DNA from: an uncultured Bacteroidales bacterium
Lineage (GTDB): Bacteria > Bacteroidota > Bacteroidia > Bacteroidales > Bacteroidaceae
Assembly: GCA_902801325.1 (NCBI GenBank)
Contig: CADCHQ010000002.1
Span: forward strand, 99,289 to 163,288
Length of the DNA: 64,000 bases
Direction: 5' to 3'
A model generated the notes under the pieces. The model did no database searches and was not told the DNA's origin. It saw only the letters and a program-made list of their open reading frames with translations. This document shows positions 1 through 9,572 of this stretch, in pieces (the first letter of the stretch is position 1; each line of letters opens with the position of its first letter). The translations under genes were made by a program, and so were the position numbers.

Positions 1-2288
1 TTGAAGAAACACCAGATGGCATCCCACATGTTGGCATCCGTGCGCTTAACCCACATGCTCACTGTAAAGCCTTGCAGATTGGTACTATTCAACAAAGGAT
101 TGGGCATGCGCGTGAAGGAATTGCTCTTATTGGCACCAAACGCCTGATGCAAGACCTTTCCGAAACGATCGTAATCGGTGGTGAGTGCAGGACGAGTGCC
201 CGTAGTTCCGAAGGTGGTACGCTGTTCCTCGTTATAGGCATTGTAACAGGGAGTAGCGTCCATGTTGTAGTAAGCCACCAAGCCACCCAGATAGTCGCCA
301 GCAGGAACAATCTCCTTCTGAGCCTTAATGTTATACTCCTGCTCCCAGTAGTAATCGCCACATTGCAGACGGGCAGTCAGGGTTAAAGGCACAACCGTAT
401 CTACAGGCGAATATTTGCCGGTTTCATCGATAACTTCCGGTGCCGACGACGTCCAAGTCAGTGTGGTATTGTCCACCGTTGGGAACATCAGACTGATGTT
501 TGTGGAATAGGTGGTTCCAGCCTTCACGTTGATGGTGTTCGACAGGTAGTTGTAGGCCACTGCATACTCTGGTTTCAACTTATAGCCCCATACCGGCACA
601 CCGTTAGGAGCCACAGCACTGAATGCCAATGCTCCGAGCGTAGTGGTCTTATAATTTTCTCTTGTCGCACCGTTGACATGCTGTTCCATGAACACACCGT
701 AATAAGTGGTCGAACCCAGTCTCAGAGTCAAGTACGAAGTGCCTTCCTTCACACTCCACGAACCCGTATATTCACCAGTAACCTTACCGTCTGCCGACAA
801 GGTGATTTCCGTGGGGGTAGTTTCCTGATAGTTGTTATGGTCCAGTTTGTAGGGATGCAACATGAAGTGGTACGTACCTGCAATCTCTTCGGCAGTGATA
901 GGAGTCGAAGCGATATCGGCATCGGTCTGCGTCTCGCCTCTATAGCAGAAGGGGGCACATACCAACCAATCTCTCTCGTTCAGGAACAACTGGTGTGTAC
1001 GTACTTGGTGTCCGGCTGTGCCGTCGTTGAACTTCGTGTGATAGACCACAAACGAACGTCCTTCGGCGTCCTGACAAGCCGAATTATGGCCCTGAGCACA
1101 TTCGCCCACATTCTGATTACCCCAATGGTTGTAGGCTCCAGTCAACTTCATGCCTCGGTTGGTAGCAGCATTGGGACCGTAGTTCAGTTCGTAACGCGTA
1201 AAGGTGGCTGCTGTTCCAGAACCGTCGACATAAGGTCCGTCGGGATTCTTCGAACGGAAGATGCGCATCTCATAACCATCGCTAGGACCAAAGCCACCAT
1301 AGCTCATGAACAGATAATAGTATTGCCCAATGTGCTGAATGTAAGGACCTTCGCCACTGACGTAGTATCCGCCAGCAATCTTCTTACCGAAATAGGGGTC
1401 ACTCAGACCGCTGGCACCCTTCGTTTCATATTCCGAAGGATAGGTATAGGTGTAGTCACGCAGACCCGTCTCTTTGTCCAGCTTCAGCATGAAGATGCCA
1501 CCACTCCATGACCCATAGGCCAACCACAGTTCACCTTCTTCGTCGAAGAACGCACAGGGGTCGATGCAGTTAGGCCAATAAGTTCCCCACGAACCCTTCT
1601 GGGCATAGCGGGCAGGCATGCTCGAGAGAGAACCCAGTGCCAGTTCCATGTCGGAATTCTTATAGCTGGGTGCAGCTATGCTCTTGCCATTGCGGTCATT
1701 GTGACTTCCACCCGTGAATCCGCCCATCACCACTGGAGCCTGATAGGTAAACGGTCCTGTTGCCGATGGGGCTGTGAGCAGGATGATGACTGATGCCCAA
1801 CTGTCACCGTTCAGACTCAGGTACATGCACCACTTCTTCATCGTCTCGTTATAGACGATGTCTGGAGCCCACATATCACCGTTTACCCATGTCTGCTTAT
1901 CGGCAGCATACCACGAACACCACGCTTCGGCGTCCAGGTTTGGCACGTTCACCATTTCGCCCTTGTAGTTCTTCACTTTTGTGACGGCCTGCGTGTTAAA
2001 CGCCGTGCCAAAGTCGCATCGCGTACCATCGGGTTTGGCAAAAGTCTGGTTATTGGCCGACAGGCCTTTATACGTCACCAGGTCTTGGCTCGAAGCCACA
2101 CCCAGATGTGACCCCCAGATGTAGTACGTGCCGTTACGATAAACCACCGACGGGTCGTGGATACTTACGACCGAGCCACCCGCTGTGGTATACAAAGAAC
2201 GCATCTCGTTTACCAACAGCTGTGTCTGGGCTTGTACTGACAAGAGGCTTGTTAACACCAAAGTCAACAACATTATTCGTCTGTTCAT
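1..2288 (-). CDS. GH43 family arabinan endo-1,5-alpha-L-arabinosidase-type glycosidase (3' end cut by the window)
   Basis: The frame is open from an ATG at 2288 to the window edge, so about 762 N-terminal residues are visible and the stop is missing. Residues 1-20 form a signal peptide (hydrophobic core MLLTLVLTSLLSV, then QAQ). The catalytic five-bladed propeller follows. It starts with HDPSVV (putative catalytic base D45), has NCIDPCAFFDEEGELWLAYGS near residue 240 (modulator Asp) and VSGEGPYI near residue 312 (general acid Glu). After the propeller come a module that resembles an atrophied bacterial Ig domain (TLTWTSSAPEV) and the beginning of a LamG/concanavalin-like domain (GLVAYYNMD). 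Family knowledge gives exo- or endo-hydrolysis of alpha-L-arabinofuranosyl links in arabinan or arabinoxylan at the cell surface or in the periplasm. The exact substrate is not decidable here. Confidence 0.85.
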   Translation of the reverse strand, partial: MNRRIMLLTLVLTSLLSVQAQTQLLVNEMRSLYTTAGGSVVSIHDPSVVYRNGTYYIWGSHLGVASSQDLVTYKGLSANNQTFAKPDGTRCDFGTAFNTQAVTKVKNYKGEMVNVPNLDAEAWCSWYAADKQTWVNGDMWAPDIVYNETMKKWCMYLSLNGDSWASVIILLTAPSATGPFTYQAPVVMGGFTGGSHNDRNGKSIAAPSYKNSDMELALGSLSSMPARYAQKGSWGTYWPNCIDPCAFFDEEGELWLAYGSWSGGIFMLKLDKETGLRDYTYTYPSEYETKGASGLSDPYFGKKIAGGYYVSGEGPYIQHIGQYYYLFMSYGGFGPSDGYEMRIFRSKNPDGPYVDGSGTAATFTRYELNYGPNAATNRGMKLTGAYNHWGNQNVGECAQGHNSACQDAEGRSFVVYHTKFNDGTAGHQVRTHQLFLNERDWLVCAPFCYRGETQTDADIASTPITAEEIAGTYHFMLHPYKLDHNNYQETTPTEITLSADGKVTGEYTGSWSVKEGTSYLTLRLGSTTYYGVFMEQHVNGATRENYKTTTLGALAFSAVAPNGVPVWGYKLKPEYAVAYNYLSNTINVKAGTTYSTNISLMFPTVDNTTLTWTSSAPEVIDETGKYSPVDTVVPLTLTARLQCGDYYWEQEYNIKAQKEIVPAGDYLGGLVAYYNMDATPCYNAYNEEQRTTFGTTGTRPALTTDYDRFGKVLHQAFGANKSNSFTRMPNPLLNSTNLQGFTVSMWVKRTDANMWDAIWCFF

Positions 2289-2319
2289 AGTTTTGGCTAT
2301 ACAATAAGGTTATTCGGGA

Positions 2320-2327
2320 CAAAAATA
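2320..2327 (-). promoter_or_regulatory. Bacteroidetes -7 box for the GH43 gene
   Basis: The minus strand reads TATTTTTG, matching the TAnnTTTG -7 consensus, 32 nt upstream of the GH43 ATG. No clear TTTG -33 box is seen at the expected distance. Confidence 0.5.
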
Positions 2328-2371
2328 CAAAATAATTTTTAATTCTCAGTCCACAATCCTCAATTTATTAG

Positions 2372-2379
2372 TAACTTTG
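2372..2379 (+). promoter_or_regulatory. -7 box of the symporter gene, close to its start codon
   Basis: TAACTTTG matches TAnnTTTG and ends only 4 nt before the ATG at 2384. With the usual distance from the -7 box to the transcription start, the message would begin at or next to the start codon, so it may be leaderless. The next in-frame ATG at 2390 is the alternative start. Confidence 0.55.
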
Positions 2380-2383
2380 TGCC

Positions 2384-3793
2384 ATGGAGATGTTTTTCAC
2401 ACTTGTAGACAACGTACAACAATGGCTCTGGACCTACCTTATTATTACCCTGTTGGTAGGTTGTTCGCTTTACTTCACCGTGCGACTGGGATTTGTCCAG
2501 TTCCGCAAGTTGGGTGAGATGACACGTCAACTGTTTGCAAGCACAAGCGACGACAAGAATGCCGAGCAAAACGGACGCCGACACATCAATTCGTTTCAGG
2601 CTTTTGCCATCAGTCTGGCCAGTCGTGTGGGTACAGGAAACCTTGCGGGTGTGGCCTCAGCAATTGCCGTAGGCGGACCAGGAGCCGTGTTCTGGATGTG
2701 GATGATGGCTTTGCTGGCCTCCGCCACTGCCTTCATGGAAGCCACGCTTGCCCAGCTCTTCAAACATCGGGGTAAGGATGCATTCTATGGTGGACCAGCC
2801 TACTACATGCTTCACGGCCTTCACCAACGTTGGTTGGGCATCATCTTCGGCGTTGGCATCATCGTCACCTTCGGCATGGCCAACCAGATGATACAGAGCC
2901 GCACCATCTGTGACGCCACCAGTGTGGCTCTGGGCTTCAATTCCTTGCACATCTCCATCGTCCTCAGTCTGCTCATGATGGCGGTCATCTTCGGTGGAGT
3001 ACAACGCATTTCTCGTTTCTCGGCCATCGTTGTTCCCATTATGGCAGTGGGCTATCTGATACTTTCCGTCTATGTCCTTATCGCCAACATACAGCACGTG
3101 CCAGCTATGCTGAGTCTTATCGTCAAAAGTGCCTTCGGACTGCGTCAGGCTGGTGGAGCCGTGATTGGCGTAGCTGTGATGCAGGGCGTCAAGCGTGGTC
3201 TCTTTAGCAACGAGGCTGGTGAGGGTAGCGCACCACATGCTGCCGCCACTGCCAGCATCTCGCATCCCGTAAAGCAAGGCCTTCTGCAATCCATGGGAGT
3301 GTTTGTCGACACACTGGTCATCTGCACTTGCACGGCCTTTGTCATCCTCCTCTCAGGCCTCTACGACAACGGCGAGGACGGAAGCATTCTCACGGGTTCG
3401 GCAATGGAACTCCACCTGGGTGCGTTGGGACGATGGTATCTCACCACCATTGTTTTCCTCTTTGCCTTTAGCACCATCATTGGTAATTACTTCTACGGGG
3501 AGTCGAACATCCGTTTCATCACGCGTCGTCATTGGCCCATTCAGGCCTTCCGCATCATATCGGCTATGACCGTTCTCTTCGGAGGTGTCATCACGCTGCA
3601 ACAGGCTTGGTCCATCATCGACCTCATGATGGCCATCATCGTCATCATAAACCTTTACGCCGTCATGCGTCTGGCCAAATACGCCTATCGCCTGAAGGAC
3701 GACTACTTCCGCCAGAAGCGCGAAGGGAAAGACCCCACCTTCCACCGCTCCATGCTTCCCGAAATAGAGCAGGATGTGGAGTGTTGGGAGTAA
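2384..3793 (+). CDS. agcS: Sodium:alanine/glycine symporter, AGCS family
   Basis: The 469-residue integral membrane protein has the family signature GTGNLAGVASAIAVGGPGA followed by VFWMWMM near residues 85-110, and about ten hydrophobic segments. It also carries the conserved GLFSNEAGEGSAPHAAA loop near residue 275. Members import alanine or glycine with Na+ across the inner membrane; substrate choice cannot be read from the sequence. The length fits the family (about 450-490). It stands alone, divergent from the GH43 gene. A GC-rich inverted repeat pair lies immediately downstream, before topB. Confidence 0.88.
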   Translation: MEMFFTLVDNVQQWLWTYLIITLLVGCSLYFTVRLGFVQFRKLGEMTRQLFASTSDDKNAEQNGRRHINSFQAFAISLASRVGTGNLAGVASAIAVGGPGAVFWMWMMALLASATAFMEATLAQLFKHRGKDAFYGGPAYYMLHGLHQRWLGIIFGVGIIVTFGMANQMIQSRTICDATSVALGFNSLHISIVLSLLMMAVIFGGVQRISRFSAIVVPIMAVGYLILSVYVLIANIQHVPAMLSLIVKSAFGLRQAGGAVIGVAVMQGVKRGLFSNEAGEGSAPHAAATASISHPVKQGLLQSMGVFVDTLVICTCTAFVILLSGLYDNGEDGSILTGSAMELHLGALGRWYLTTIVFLFAFSTIIGNYFYGESNIRFITRRHWPIQAFRIISAMTVLFGGVITLQQAWSIIDLMMAIIVIINLYAVMRLAKYAYRLKDDYFRQKREGKDPTFHRSMLPEIEQDVECWE

Positions 3794-3796
3794 TAC

Positions 3797-3936
3797 CCCA
3801 CCCCCTTGCCCCTCCCGAGTGAGGGGAGTGGTCATTGATTGAGATTTATAATAAAAGTATATAGTAAAATAAAGTATTTATAACCTTCCCATTTTTCATA
3901 TGCTCTCCCCTCGGGGAGGCGACTGGGGAGGGGGTC
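3797..3936. repeat. Inverted pair of GC-rich palindromic elements flanking an AT-rich spacer
   Basis: A C-rich copy (3799-3830, with CCTCCCGAGTGAGGGG) and an oppositely oriented copy (3902-3936, with CTCCCCTCGGGGAG and GCGACTGGGG) enclose about 70 nt of AT-rich DNA. The two arms can pair into a long stem between agcS and topB and may end or insulate transcription. The reverse copy shares the GTCGCCTCCC...GGGGAG module with the elements near 28.2 kb and 58.4 kb. The 149-nt gap between the genes holds nothing else recognisable. Confidence 0.6.
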
Positions 3937-3942
3937 GCAATT

Positions 3943-5832
3943 ATGATCGTTTGCATAGCAGAAAAACCATCCGTTGGCCGTGATATTGCCCATGTGCTGG
4001 GAGCCAACCAAGCAAAGGACGGATATATGGAGGGCAACGGCTACCAGGTGACCTGGACATTCGGACACCTGTGCGAGCTGAAGGAGCCCCACGAATACTC
4101 ACCCATGTGGAAGACGTGGAGCATGGCACAACTCCCCATGATTCCACAGCGCTTCGGCATCAAGTTGAAGACGGATAAAGGGGTGGAGAAACAGTTCAAC
4201 ACCATAAAGCAACTCATGCTCTCGGCCGAACGCATCATCAACTGCGGTGATGCCGGGCAGGAGGGTGAACTCATACAGCGCTGGGTCATACAGATGACTG
4301 GTGCCAAGTGCCCCGTACAACGGCTATGGATATCCTCACTGACCGAAGAGGCCATTCGCGAAGGGTTCCAGAAGCTGAAGGACCAGAGCGAGTACCAAAG
4401 CCTCTATGAGGCAGGACTCTCGCGTGCCATCGGCGACTGGACGCTGGGCATGAACGCCACCCGACTCTACACCCTGAAATATCGCAGCATGATGGCGCAG
4501 GAAAAGCAGGTGCTCTCGATAGGACGCGTGCAGACCCCTACCCTCGCCCTCATCGTGCGTCGACAGCAGGAGATTGACAACTTCAAGCCCGAGACCTATT
4601 GGGTGCTGACGACACGCTATCGTGGGGCAACGTTCACCGCCGTCATGGAGGAGGGCGACCGCGGTTTCCGTACAAAGGAGGACGGAGAGGCTGCGCTGGC
4701 CGCCATCGGTTCACTTCCCTTCACTATCCTTTCGGTGGAGAAAAAGGCTGGCCGTGAGGCACCGCCACGTCTGTTCGACCTCACCTCCCTCCAGGTGGAA
4801 TGCAACAAGCGCTACGGCTATTCGGCCGACCTCACGCTCCAACTCATCCAAAGCCTCTACGAGAAGAAGGTGACCACATACCCTCGCGTGGACACCACTT
4901 TCCTTAGCGACGACCTCTATCCCAAGTGTCCCCAGATTCTGAAAGGCCTCGTCCCGTATGCCCGATTCACACAAGGCATTCCCGCAGGAAAACTTCGCAA
5001 GGACAAGAAGTATTTCGACAGTTCCAAGGTCACCGACCACCACGCCATCATTCCCACAGGCGTCAATCCCGCCACGATAGGTCTCTCAGACATGGAAAAA
5101 CGCGTGTTCGACCTCGTGGCACGTCGTTTCATCGGCATCTTCTACCCCGACCTCAAGTTCCAGCAGACCACCGTCCTGGGCGAGGTGCGTGCCGAGGGAC
5201 TTCACGTCGCCTCCTTCACCGACGCCATCCCCTTCCGCGCCACCGGCAGGGTGATTACCGAACCCGCCTGGCAAGTGCTGTGGGCAAAGAAGAAGACCGA
5301 CGAACAAGACTCCGCCGAAGAGAAAGACGGGGAGGAAGAGGGAACCTTGCCTGCTTTCACGAAAGGCGAATCAGGACCTCACGAACCCAACTTGGCAGAG
5401 AAGCAGACCACACCACCCAAGCCCTACACCGAAGCCACGCTGCTGCGCGCTATGGAGACAGCCGGAAAACTGGTTGAGGACGACGAACTGCGCGATGCCT
5501 TGAAGGAGAACGGAATCGGGCGACCCAGTACGCGTGCAGCCATCATCGAGACCCTGTTCAAACGCAACTACATCCGTCGCAACCGCAAGAGTCTGGCACC
5601 CACCGAGACCGGCAAACAACTCATCGGCATCATCCAGAACGAACTACTGAAGAGTGCCGAACTCACTGGCCACTGGGAGCGGAAACTGCGACAGATAGAG
5701 CGCCACGAATACGAAGCCCGTCAGTTCATCGACGAACTCAAGCAGATGGTCACCGACCTCGTCCTCTCCGTCATGGCGGACAACAGTGCCCCCCAAATAT
5801 CGGATAAGCCAAATGCATCCCAATCCACTTAA
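3943..5832 (+). CDS. topB: DNA topoisomerase III (type IA)
   Basis: The 629-residue protein opens with the Toprim segment (MIVCIAEKPSVGRDIAHVLG) and has the acidic CGDAGQEGELI motif. The strand-passage tyrosine is Y313 in TTYPRVDTTFLSDD. A conserved KPYTEATLLRAME / NGIGRPSTRA region lies near residues 485-530. It relaxes negative supercoils and decatenates DNA through a 5'-phosphotyrosine link. The C-terminus lacks the zinc-finger repeats of TopA, as is usual for TopB of this phylum. TopB genes also occur on Bacteroidales conjugative elements, but no other element gene is near, so a chromosomal copy is more likely. The ATG at 3943 places the Toprim motif at the extreme N-terminus, which supports this start. 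Confidence 0.92.
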   Translation: MIVCIAEKPSVGRDIAHVLGANQAKDGYMEGNGYQVTWTFGHLCELKEPHEYSPMWKTWSMAQLPMIPQRFGIKLKTDKGVEKQFNTIKQLMLSAERIINCGDAGQEGELIQRWVIQMTGAKCPVQRLWISSLTEEAIREGFQKLKDQSEYQSLYEAGLSRAIGDWTLGMNATRLYTLKYRSMMAQEKQVLSIGRVQTPTLALIVRRQQEIDNFKPETYWVLTTRYRGATFTAVMEEGDRGFRTKEDGEAALAAIGSLPFTILSVEKKAGREAPPRLFDLTSLQVECNKRYGYSADLTLQLIQSLYEKKVTTYPRVDTTFLSDDLYPKCPQILKGLVPYARFTQGIPAGKLRKDKKYFDSSKVTDHHAIIPTGVNPATIGLSDMEKRVFDLVARRFIGIFYPDLKFQQTTVLGEVRAEGLHVASFTDAIPFRATGRVITEPAWQVLWAKKKTDEQDSAEEKDGEEEGTLPAFTKGESGPHEPNLAEKQTTPPKPYTEATLLRAMETAGKLVEDDELRDALKENGIGRPSTRAAIIETLFKRNYIRRNRKSLAPTETGKQLIGIIQNELLKSAELTGHWERKLRQIERHEYEARQFIDELKQMVTDLVLSVMADNSAPQISDKPNASQST

Positions 5833-5844
5833 GATTTTAAGTGG
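5825..5844. terminator. Hairpin between convergent topB and asnB
   Basis: CCACTTAA-GATT-TTAAGTGG is a perfect 8-bp stem with a 4-nt loop, and the topB stop codon lies inside its left arm. There is no following T-run on either strand, so function as an intrinsic terminator is only plausible. Confidence 0.35.
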
Positions 5845-5908
5845 CACGCTTTCTGGTTAATCTTTATCATCAAGTTGCGGTTAAACTTTTTGTTTTGGAG
5901 GCATGAGT

Positions 5909-7573
5909 TTAATAGGCTTGTTCGTGAACACCCTTAACAGCCCTTCCACTGGGGTCATTCATGTTCTTGAAGGCAGCATCCCATTCGAGAGCAATGGCTG
6001 TTGAGCATGCCACACTTGCCTCCTGATTAACACTTCGCGCTGCCGACTCACTGGGAAAATGTTCGGCAAAGATGCTGCGATAATAATACTCCTCCTTGTT
6101 GAGTGGTGGATTGACGGGAAAGCGTTCTGCTGCATGGGCCATTTGTTCATCGGTTACAACTTCGGATGTAATCTTTTTCAACGTATCAATCCACGAATAA
6201 CCTACGCCATCACTGAACTGTTCCTTCTGTCGCCAAGCGATCTCTGGAGGCAGCATGTCGGCAAAAGCCTCGCGTACAATTTTCTTCTCTATGGTTGTGC
6301 CGGGACACATTTTGGCTTCGGGATTGGTACGCATCGCCACATCAAGGAATTCCTTATCGAGGAAAGGCACTCGCCCTTCAACTCCCCAAGCAGAAAGGCT
6401 CTTGTTGGCACGGAGGCAATCGTAGTAGTGGAGTTTGCTGAGCTTACGTACCGTCTCCTCATGGAATGCTTTAGCACTGGGGGCTTTGTGGAAATAGAGA
6501 TAACCGCCAAACACCTCGTCTGCACCCTCGCCACTAAGCACCATCTTTATTCCCATCGACTTGATGACACGTGCAAGCAAGTACATCGGGGTTGACGCAC
6601 GGACCGTTGTCACGTCATATGTTTCTATGAAGTAGATGACATCTCGGATAGCATCAAGTCCTTCCTGTATAGTATAGTTAATTTCGTGATGCACGGTGCC
6701 AATATAGTCAGCCACCATCTTTGCCTTTGTCAGATCTGGAGCTCCCTTCAATCCTACTGCAAAGGAGTGAAGTCGTGGCCAATAAGCACGTGTCTGCGAA
6801 TTGTCTTCTATGCGATGTTCGCTGAACTTTTCTGCAACAGCAGAAATGACAGAAGAATCAAGCCCGCCACTGAGTAGTACGCCATAAGGAACGTCGGACA
6901 TCAACTGACGTTTTACGGAGTCTCTCAGGGCATTGCGAATAGCTTCGACGCTAGCCCCGTTGTTCTCCACCGCACTGTAATCAAACCAGTCACGCTTAAA
7001 ATAGCGTTTCATGCCAGGATCCTTACTCCAGTAATAGTGTCCAGGAAGGAATGGTTCATATCGATCACATTGGCCTTCAAGTGCTTTCAATTCGGAGGCA
7101 ACATACACCATGCCACTGCGATCATAACCTATATATAAAGGAATAACGCCAATGGGGTCACGAGCTATCAGAAACTCATCCTTCTCCTCATCATAAAGAG
7201 CGAATGCAAAAATGCCACTGATATCTTCCAAGAAATTGATGCCCTTATCACGATAGAGCGCAAGGATGACCTCGCAGTCACTGCCAGTCTGGAAATCGTA
7301 CCGACCTGCATAACGACGACGAATCTCTTGGTGATTATAAATCTCACCATTAACTGCCAGCACTTGCTTCCTATCTGGTGAGAACAAGGGCTGCTTACCA
7401 CTTTCTGGGTCAACGATGGAAAGACGTTCGTGAGCAAGTATGGCTGAGCCTCCGCAATAAATGCCACTCCAGTCAGGACCGCGATGGCGGAGCTTTTGAC
7501 TCATTCTCAGTGCCTTTTCACGCAGTTCGGACGTCTGTTTCTTAATGTTGAAGATAGATACTATTCCACACAT
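5909..7573 (-). CDS. asnB: Asparagine synthetase B, glutamine-hydrolysing
   Basis: The 554-residue enzyme begins MCGIVSIFN, so Cys2 becomes the N-terminal nucleophile of the class II glutamine amidotransferase domain (residues 1-about 200). RHRGPDWSG and AVNGEIYNH are the expected glutamine-pocket motifs. The synthetase half has the ATP-pyrophosphatase loop LLSGGLDSS near residue 235 and LSGEGADEVFGGY near 350. It converts aspartate, ATP and glutamine to asparagine in the cytoplasm. The length matches the E. coli AsnB class (554). It is the last gene of the dapF-dapL-pyrG-purF-like-glmS-asnB run, 84 nt after glmS; that gap holds a palindromic element and two 8-bp repeats next to the ATG. Confidence 0.95.
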   Translation of the reverse strand: MCGIVSIFNIKKQTSELREKALRMSQKLRHRGPDWSGIYCGGSAILAHERLSIVDPESGKQPLFSPDRKQVLAVNGEIYNHQEIRRRYAGRYDFQTGSDCEVILALYRDKGINFLEDISGIFAFALYDEEKDEFLIARDPIGVIPLYIGYDRSGMVYVASELKALEGQCDRYEPFLPGHYYWSKDPGMKRYFKRDWFDYSAVENNGASVEAIRNALRDSVKRQLMSDVPYGVLLSGGLDSSVISAVAEKFSEHRIEDNSQTRAYWPRLHSFAVGLKGAPDLTKAKMVADYIGTVHHEINYTIQEGLDAIRDVIYFIETYDVTTVRASTPMYLLARVIKSMGIKMVLSGEGADEVFGGYLYFHKAPSAKAFHEETVRKLSKLHYYDCLRANKSLSAWGVEGRVPFLDKEFLDVAMRTNPEAKMCPGTTIEKKIVREAFADMLPPEIAWRQKEQFSDGVGYSWIDTLKKITSEVVTDEQMAHAAERFPVNPPLNKEEYYYRSIFAEHFPSESAARSVNQEASVACSTAIALEWDAAFKNMNDPSGRAVKGVHEQAY

Positions 7574-7657
7574 GATTTTACGATTTTACGATTTGGGCCG
7601 CTCGGCATCTGCGCAACAGTGACGCTTGCGTAGCGCAGAGGAGCAAGAATTTACGAT
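7574..7657. repeat. 8-bp units plus a palindromic element between glmS and asnB
   Basis: On the minus strand, two AAATCGTA units (7579-7594) run directly into the asnB start codon. Positions 7597-7647 hold a palindromic element whose core, read on the minus strand, is CTACGCAAGCGTC. Its arms CTGCGC and GCGCAG can close a stem-loop. This core is shared with copies near 23.25, 28.15, 41.06 and 45.48 kb. It lies in the transcribed intercistronic region, so it could modulate asnB translation or message stability. Confidence 0.6.
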
Positions 7658-9502
7658 TTATTCTACCGTGACACTCTTGGCCAGATTCCTTGGACGATCC
7701 ACATCTTTCCCCTTACATACAGCTATGTGGTATGCCAGCAGTTGGAGAGGAATACTTGCAATAAGAGGTTGGAAACACTCTAATGTGTCAGGCAGGGTGA
7801 TGATGTGGTCTGCAAATTTTTGTATTTGAGTGTCTCCTTCTGTAACAAGAGCCGTGACACGCCCACCACGTGCTCGCACCTCTTGGATGTTTGAAATGAC
7901 TTTCTCGTAGAGACGATCGCGGGTGGCTATGACAAATACAGGCATCTCGCTGTCGATGAGGGCGATGGGACCATGTTTCATTTCTGCTGCAGGATAGCCT
8001 TCTGCATGAATGTAGGATATCTCTTTCAGCTTCAAAGCCCCTTCAAGGGCCAAGGGATAATTATATCCACGCCCCAGATATAGGCAATTCCTAGCATACG
8101 TGAAGATGGGTGCAAGGTTTTCTATCTGCCCATTAGTTTTTAATGCTTGTTCCATCTTGCCGGGAATAAGTGTTAGCTCTTTTACAATCTGCTGGTAGAG
8201 TTCGGGGGGTATGGTGTTTCGCTCTGCCGCCAAACATAGGGCCAGCATCGAGAGTACCGTTACCTGACCCGTGAAGGCTTTAGTAGAGGCTACACCAATT
8301 TCTGGACCGACGTGGATGTAGGTTCCCGTGTCTGTAGCGCGAGGGATACTAGCACCAATGGCGTTGCAGATGCCGTAAATAAAGGCACCTTGTTCCTTTG
8401 CCAAGTGGATAGCAGCCAGTGTGTCGGCGGTCTCTCCACTCTGCGAGATAGCAATCACCACATCATCCTTCATCACTACGGGATTGCGATATCTGAACTC
8501 CGAGGCGTACTCCACCTCACAGGGAATTCGGCATAAGCTCTCGATGAGTTGTTTGCCGATAAGTCCAGCGTGCCATGAAGTACCACAAGCCACAATTACA
8601 ATGCGCTTTGCGCTTAACAGTTGCCGGTGGTAGTCAATCATTGCGGAAAGCGTCACATGGTTGCCTTCGACATTGATTCTCCCTCGCATACAGTTCTTCA
8701 GGCACTCTGGTTGCTCGAAAATCTCCTTCAACATAAAGTGCTTGTACCCACCCTTCTCTATCTGCCCGAGGTCTATGTCAACCGTTTTCACTTTCAAGTC
8801 CTGTTCCTCGCCGAGGACACTTATCACTTTCAGTTCTTCGCCCAACCGGATTACGGCTATGTTGCCATCCTCCAAATATACTACCTTGTCGGTATAGTCG
8901 ATAATCGGACTAGCATCAGAGCCCAGAAAGAATTCATTCTCACCAATGCCTACAACAAGCGGACTTTGCTTGCGTGCAGCGATTATTTGGCAAGGGTCGC
9001 GTTTATCGACAATGGCAATTGCGTATGCTCCTACCACCTGATGGAGTGCCACCTGAACAGATTCGAGCAACGATAAATTCTTCTTTACCATGATGTACTC
9101 CACAAGTTGAACGAGCACCTCTGTATCAGTGTCGCTTCTGAACTCAATCCCATTTGCCTGCAGTTTAGTTTTGATATCGGCATAATTCTCTATGATACCA
9201 TTATGGATGATGGCAAGGTTATGGCTCCTAGAATAATGGGGATGAGCGTTGCGTGCCGATGGTTCGCCATGAGTGGCCCAACGTGTGTGCGCGATACCTA
9301 TACTGCCTGACACATCTTTGTCTCCACAGTACTCTATTAAATTGTCGACCTTTCCTTTGGCTTTATATACATTAAGGTCGCCACCGGCGCTTATCATTGC
9401 CACACCTGCACTATCATAACCACGATATTCCAGACGTTTCAGGCCTTTAATCAAAATAGGATAGGCTTGTTTTGTGCCAATATAACCTACTATTCCACAC
9501 AT
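7658..9502 (-). CDS. glmS: Glutamine-fructose-6-phosphate aminotransferase (isomerising)
   Basis: The 614-residue protein starts MCGIVGYIG with the Cys2 nucleophile of the glutaminase domain and carries EYRGYDSAG and HTRWATHG. Two SIS sugar-isomerase domains follow (CGTSWHAG near 305 and the YIHAEGYPAAEMKHGP segment near 480). It ends with the canonical DVDRPRNLAKSVTVE tail. The enzyme makes glucosamine-6-phosphate, the first committed step to peptidoglycan and LPS amino sugars. It is 38 nt downstream of the purF paralogue in a probable operon. No glmS ribozyme is seen, as expected outside Firmicutes-type bacteria. Confidence 0.96.
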   Translation of the reverse strand: MCGIVGYIGTKQAYPILIKGLKRLEYRGYDSAGVAMISAGGDLNVYKAKGKVDNLIEYCGDKDVSGSIGIAHTRWATHGEPSARNAHPHYSRSHNLAIIHNGIIENYADIKTKLQANGIEFRSDTDTEVLVQLVEYIMVKKNLSLLESVQVALHQVVGAYAIAIVDKRDPCQIIAARKQSPLVVGIGENEFFLGSDASPIIDYTDKVVYLEDGNIAVIRLGEELKVISVLGEEQDLKVKTVDIDLGQIEKGGYKHFMLKEIFEQPECLKNCMRGRINVEGNHVTLSAMIDYHRQLLSAKRIVIVACGTSWHAGLIGKQLIESLCRIPCEVEYASEFRYRNPVVMKDDVVIAISQSGETADTLAAIHLAKEQGAFIYGICNAIGASIPRATDTGTYIHVGPEIGVASTKAFTGQVTVLSMLALCLAAERNTIPPELYQQIVKELTLIPGKMEQALKTNGQIENLAPIFTYARNCLYLGRGYNYPLALEGALKLKEISYIHAEGYPAAEMKHGPIALIDSEMPVFVIATRDRLYEKVISNIQEVRARGGRVTALVTEGDTQIQKFADHIITLPDTLECFQPLIASIPLQLLAYHIAVCKGKDVDRPRNLAKSVTVE

Positions 9503-9572
9503 GATTCAATTTGACGATTTTACAATTTGACAAATTATCGTTAAACGTTAAACATTAACATTTCACCATTTC
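9503..9572. repeat. Short AT-rich tandem units upstream of glmS, running into the purF-like 3' end
   Basis: Read on the minus strand, the stretch is built of ATGTTTA/ACGTTTA-type 7-bp units followed by AAATTGTA, AAATCGTC and AAATTG units that end at the glmS ATG. The last residues of the upstream protein (about MLMFNV) are encoded by these units, so the array spans the stop codon. Confidence 0.55.

Noticed and set aside
678..1511. A 277-codon plus-strand open frame
   Set aside because: It lies antisense to the GH43 gene, whose frame shows clear catalytic motifs; its own product has no recognisable features.
3943..5832. Conjugative-element origin of topB
   Set aside because: No transfer, integrase or excision gene is adjacent, and neighbours are chromosomal.
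5833..5908. Clear intrinsic terminator between topB and asnB
   Set aside because: The hairpin lacks a T-run on both strands, so it is listed only with low confidence.
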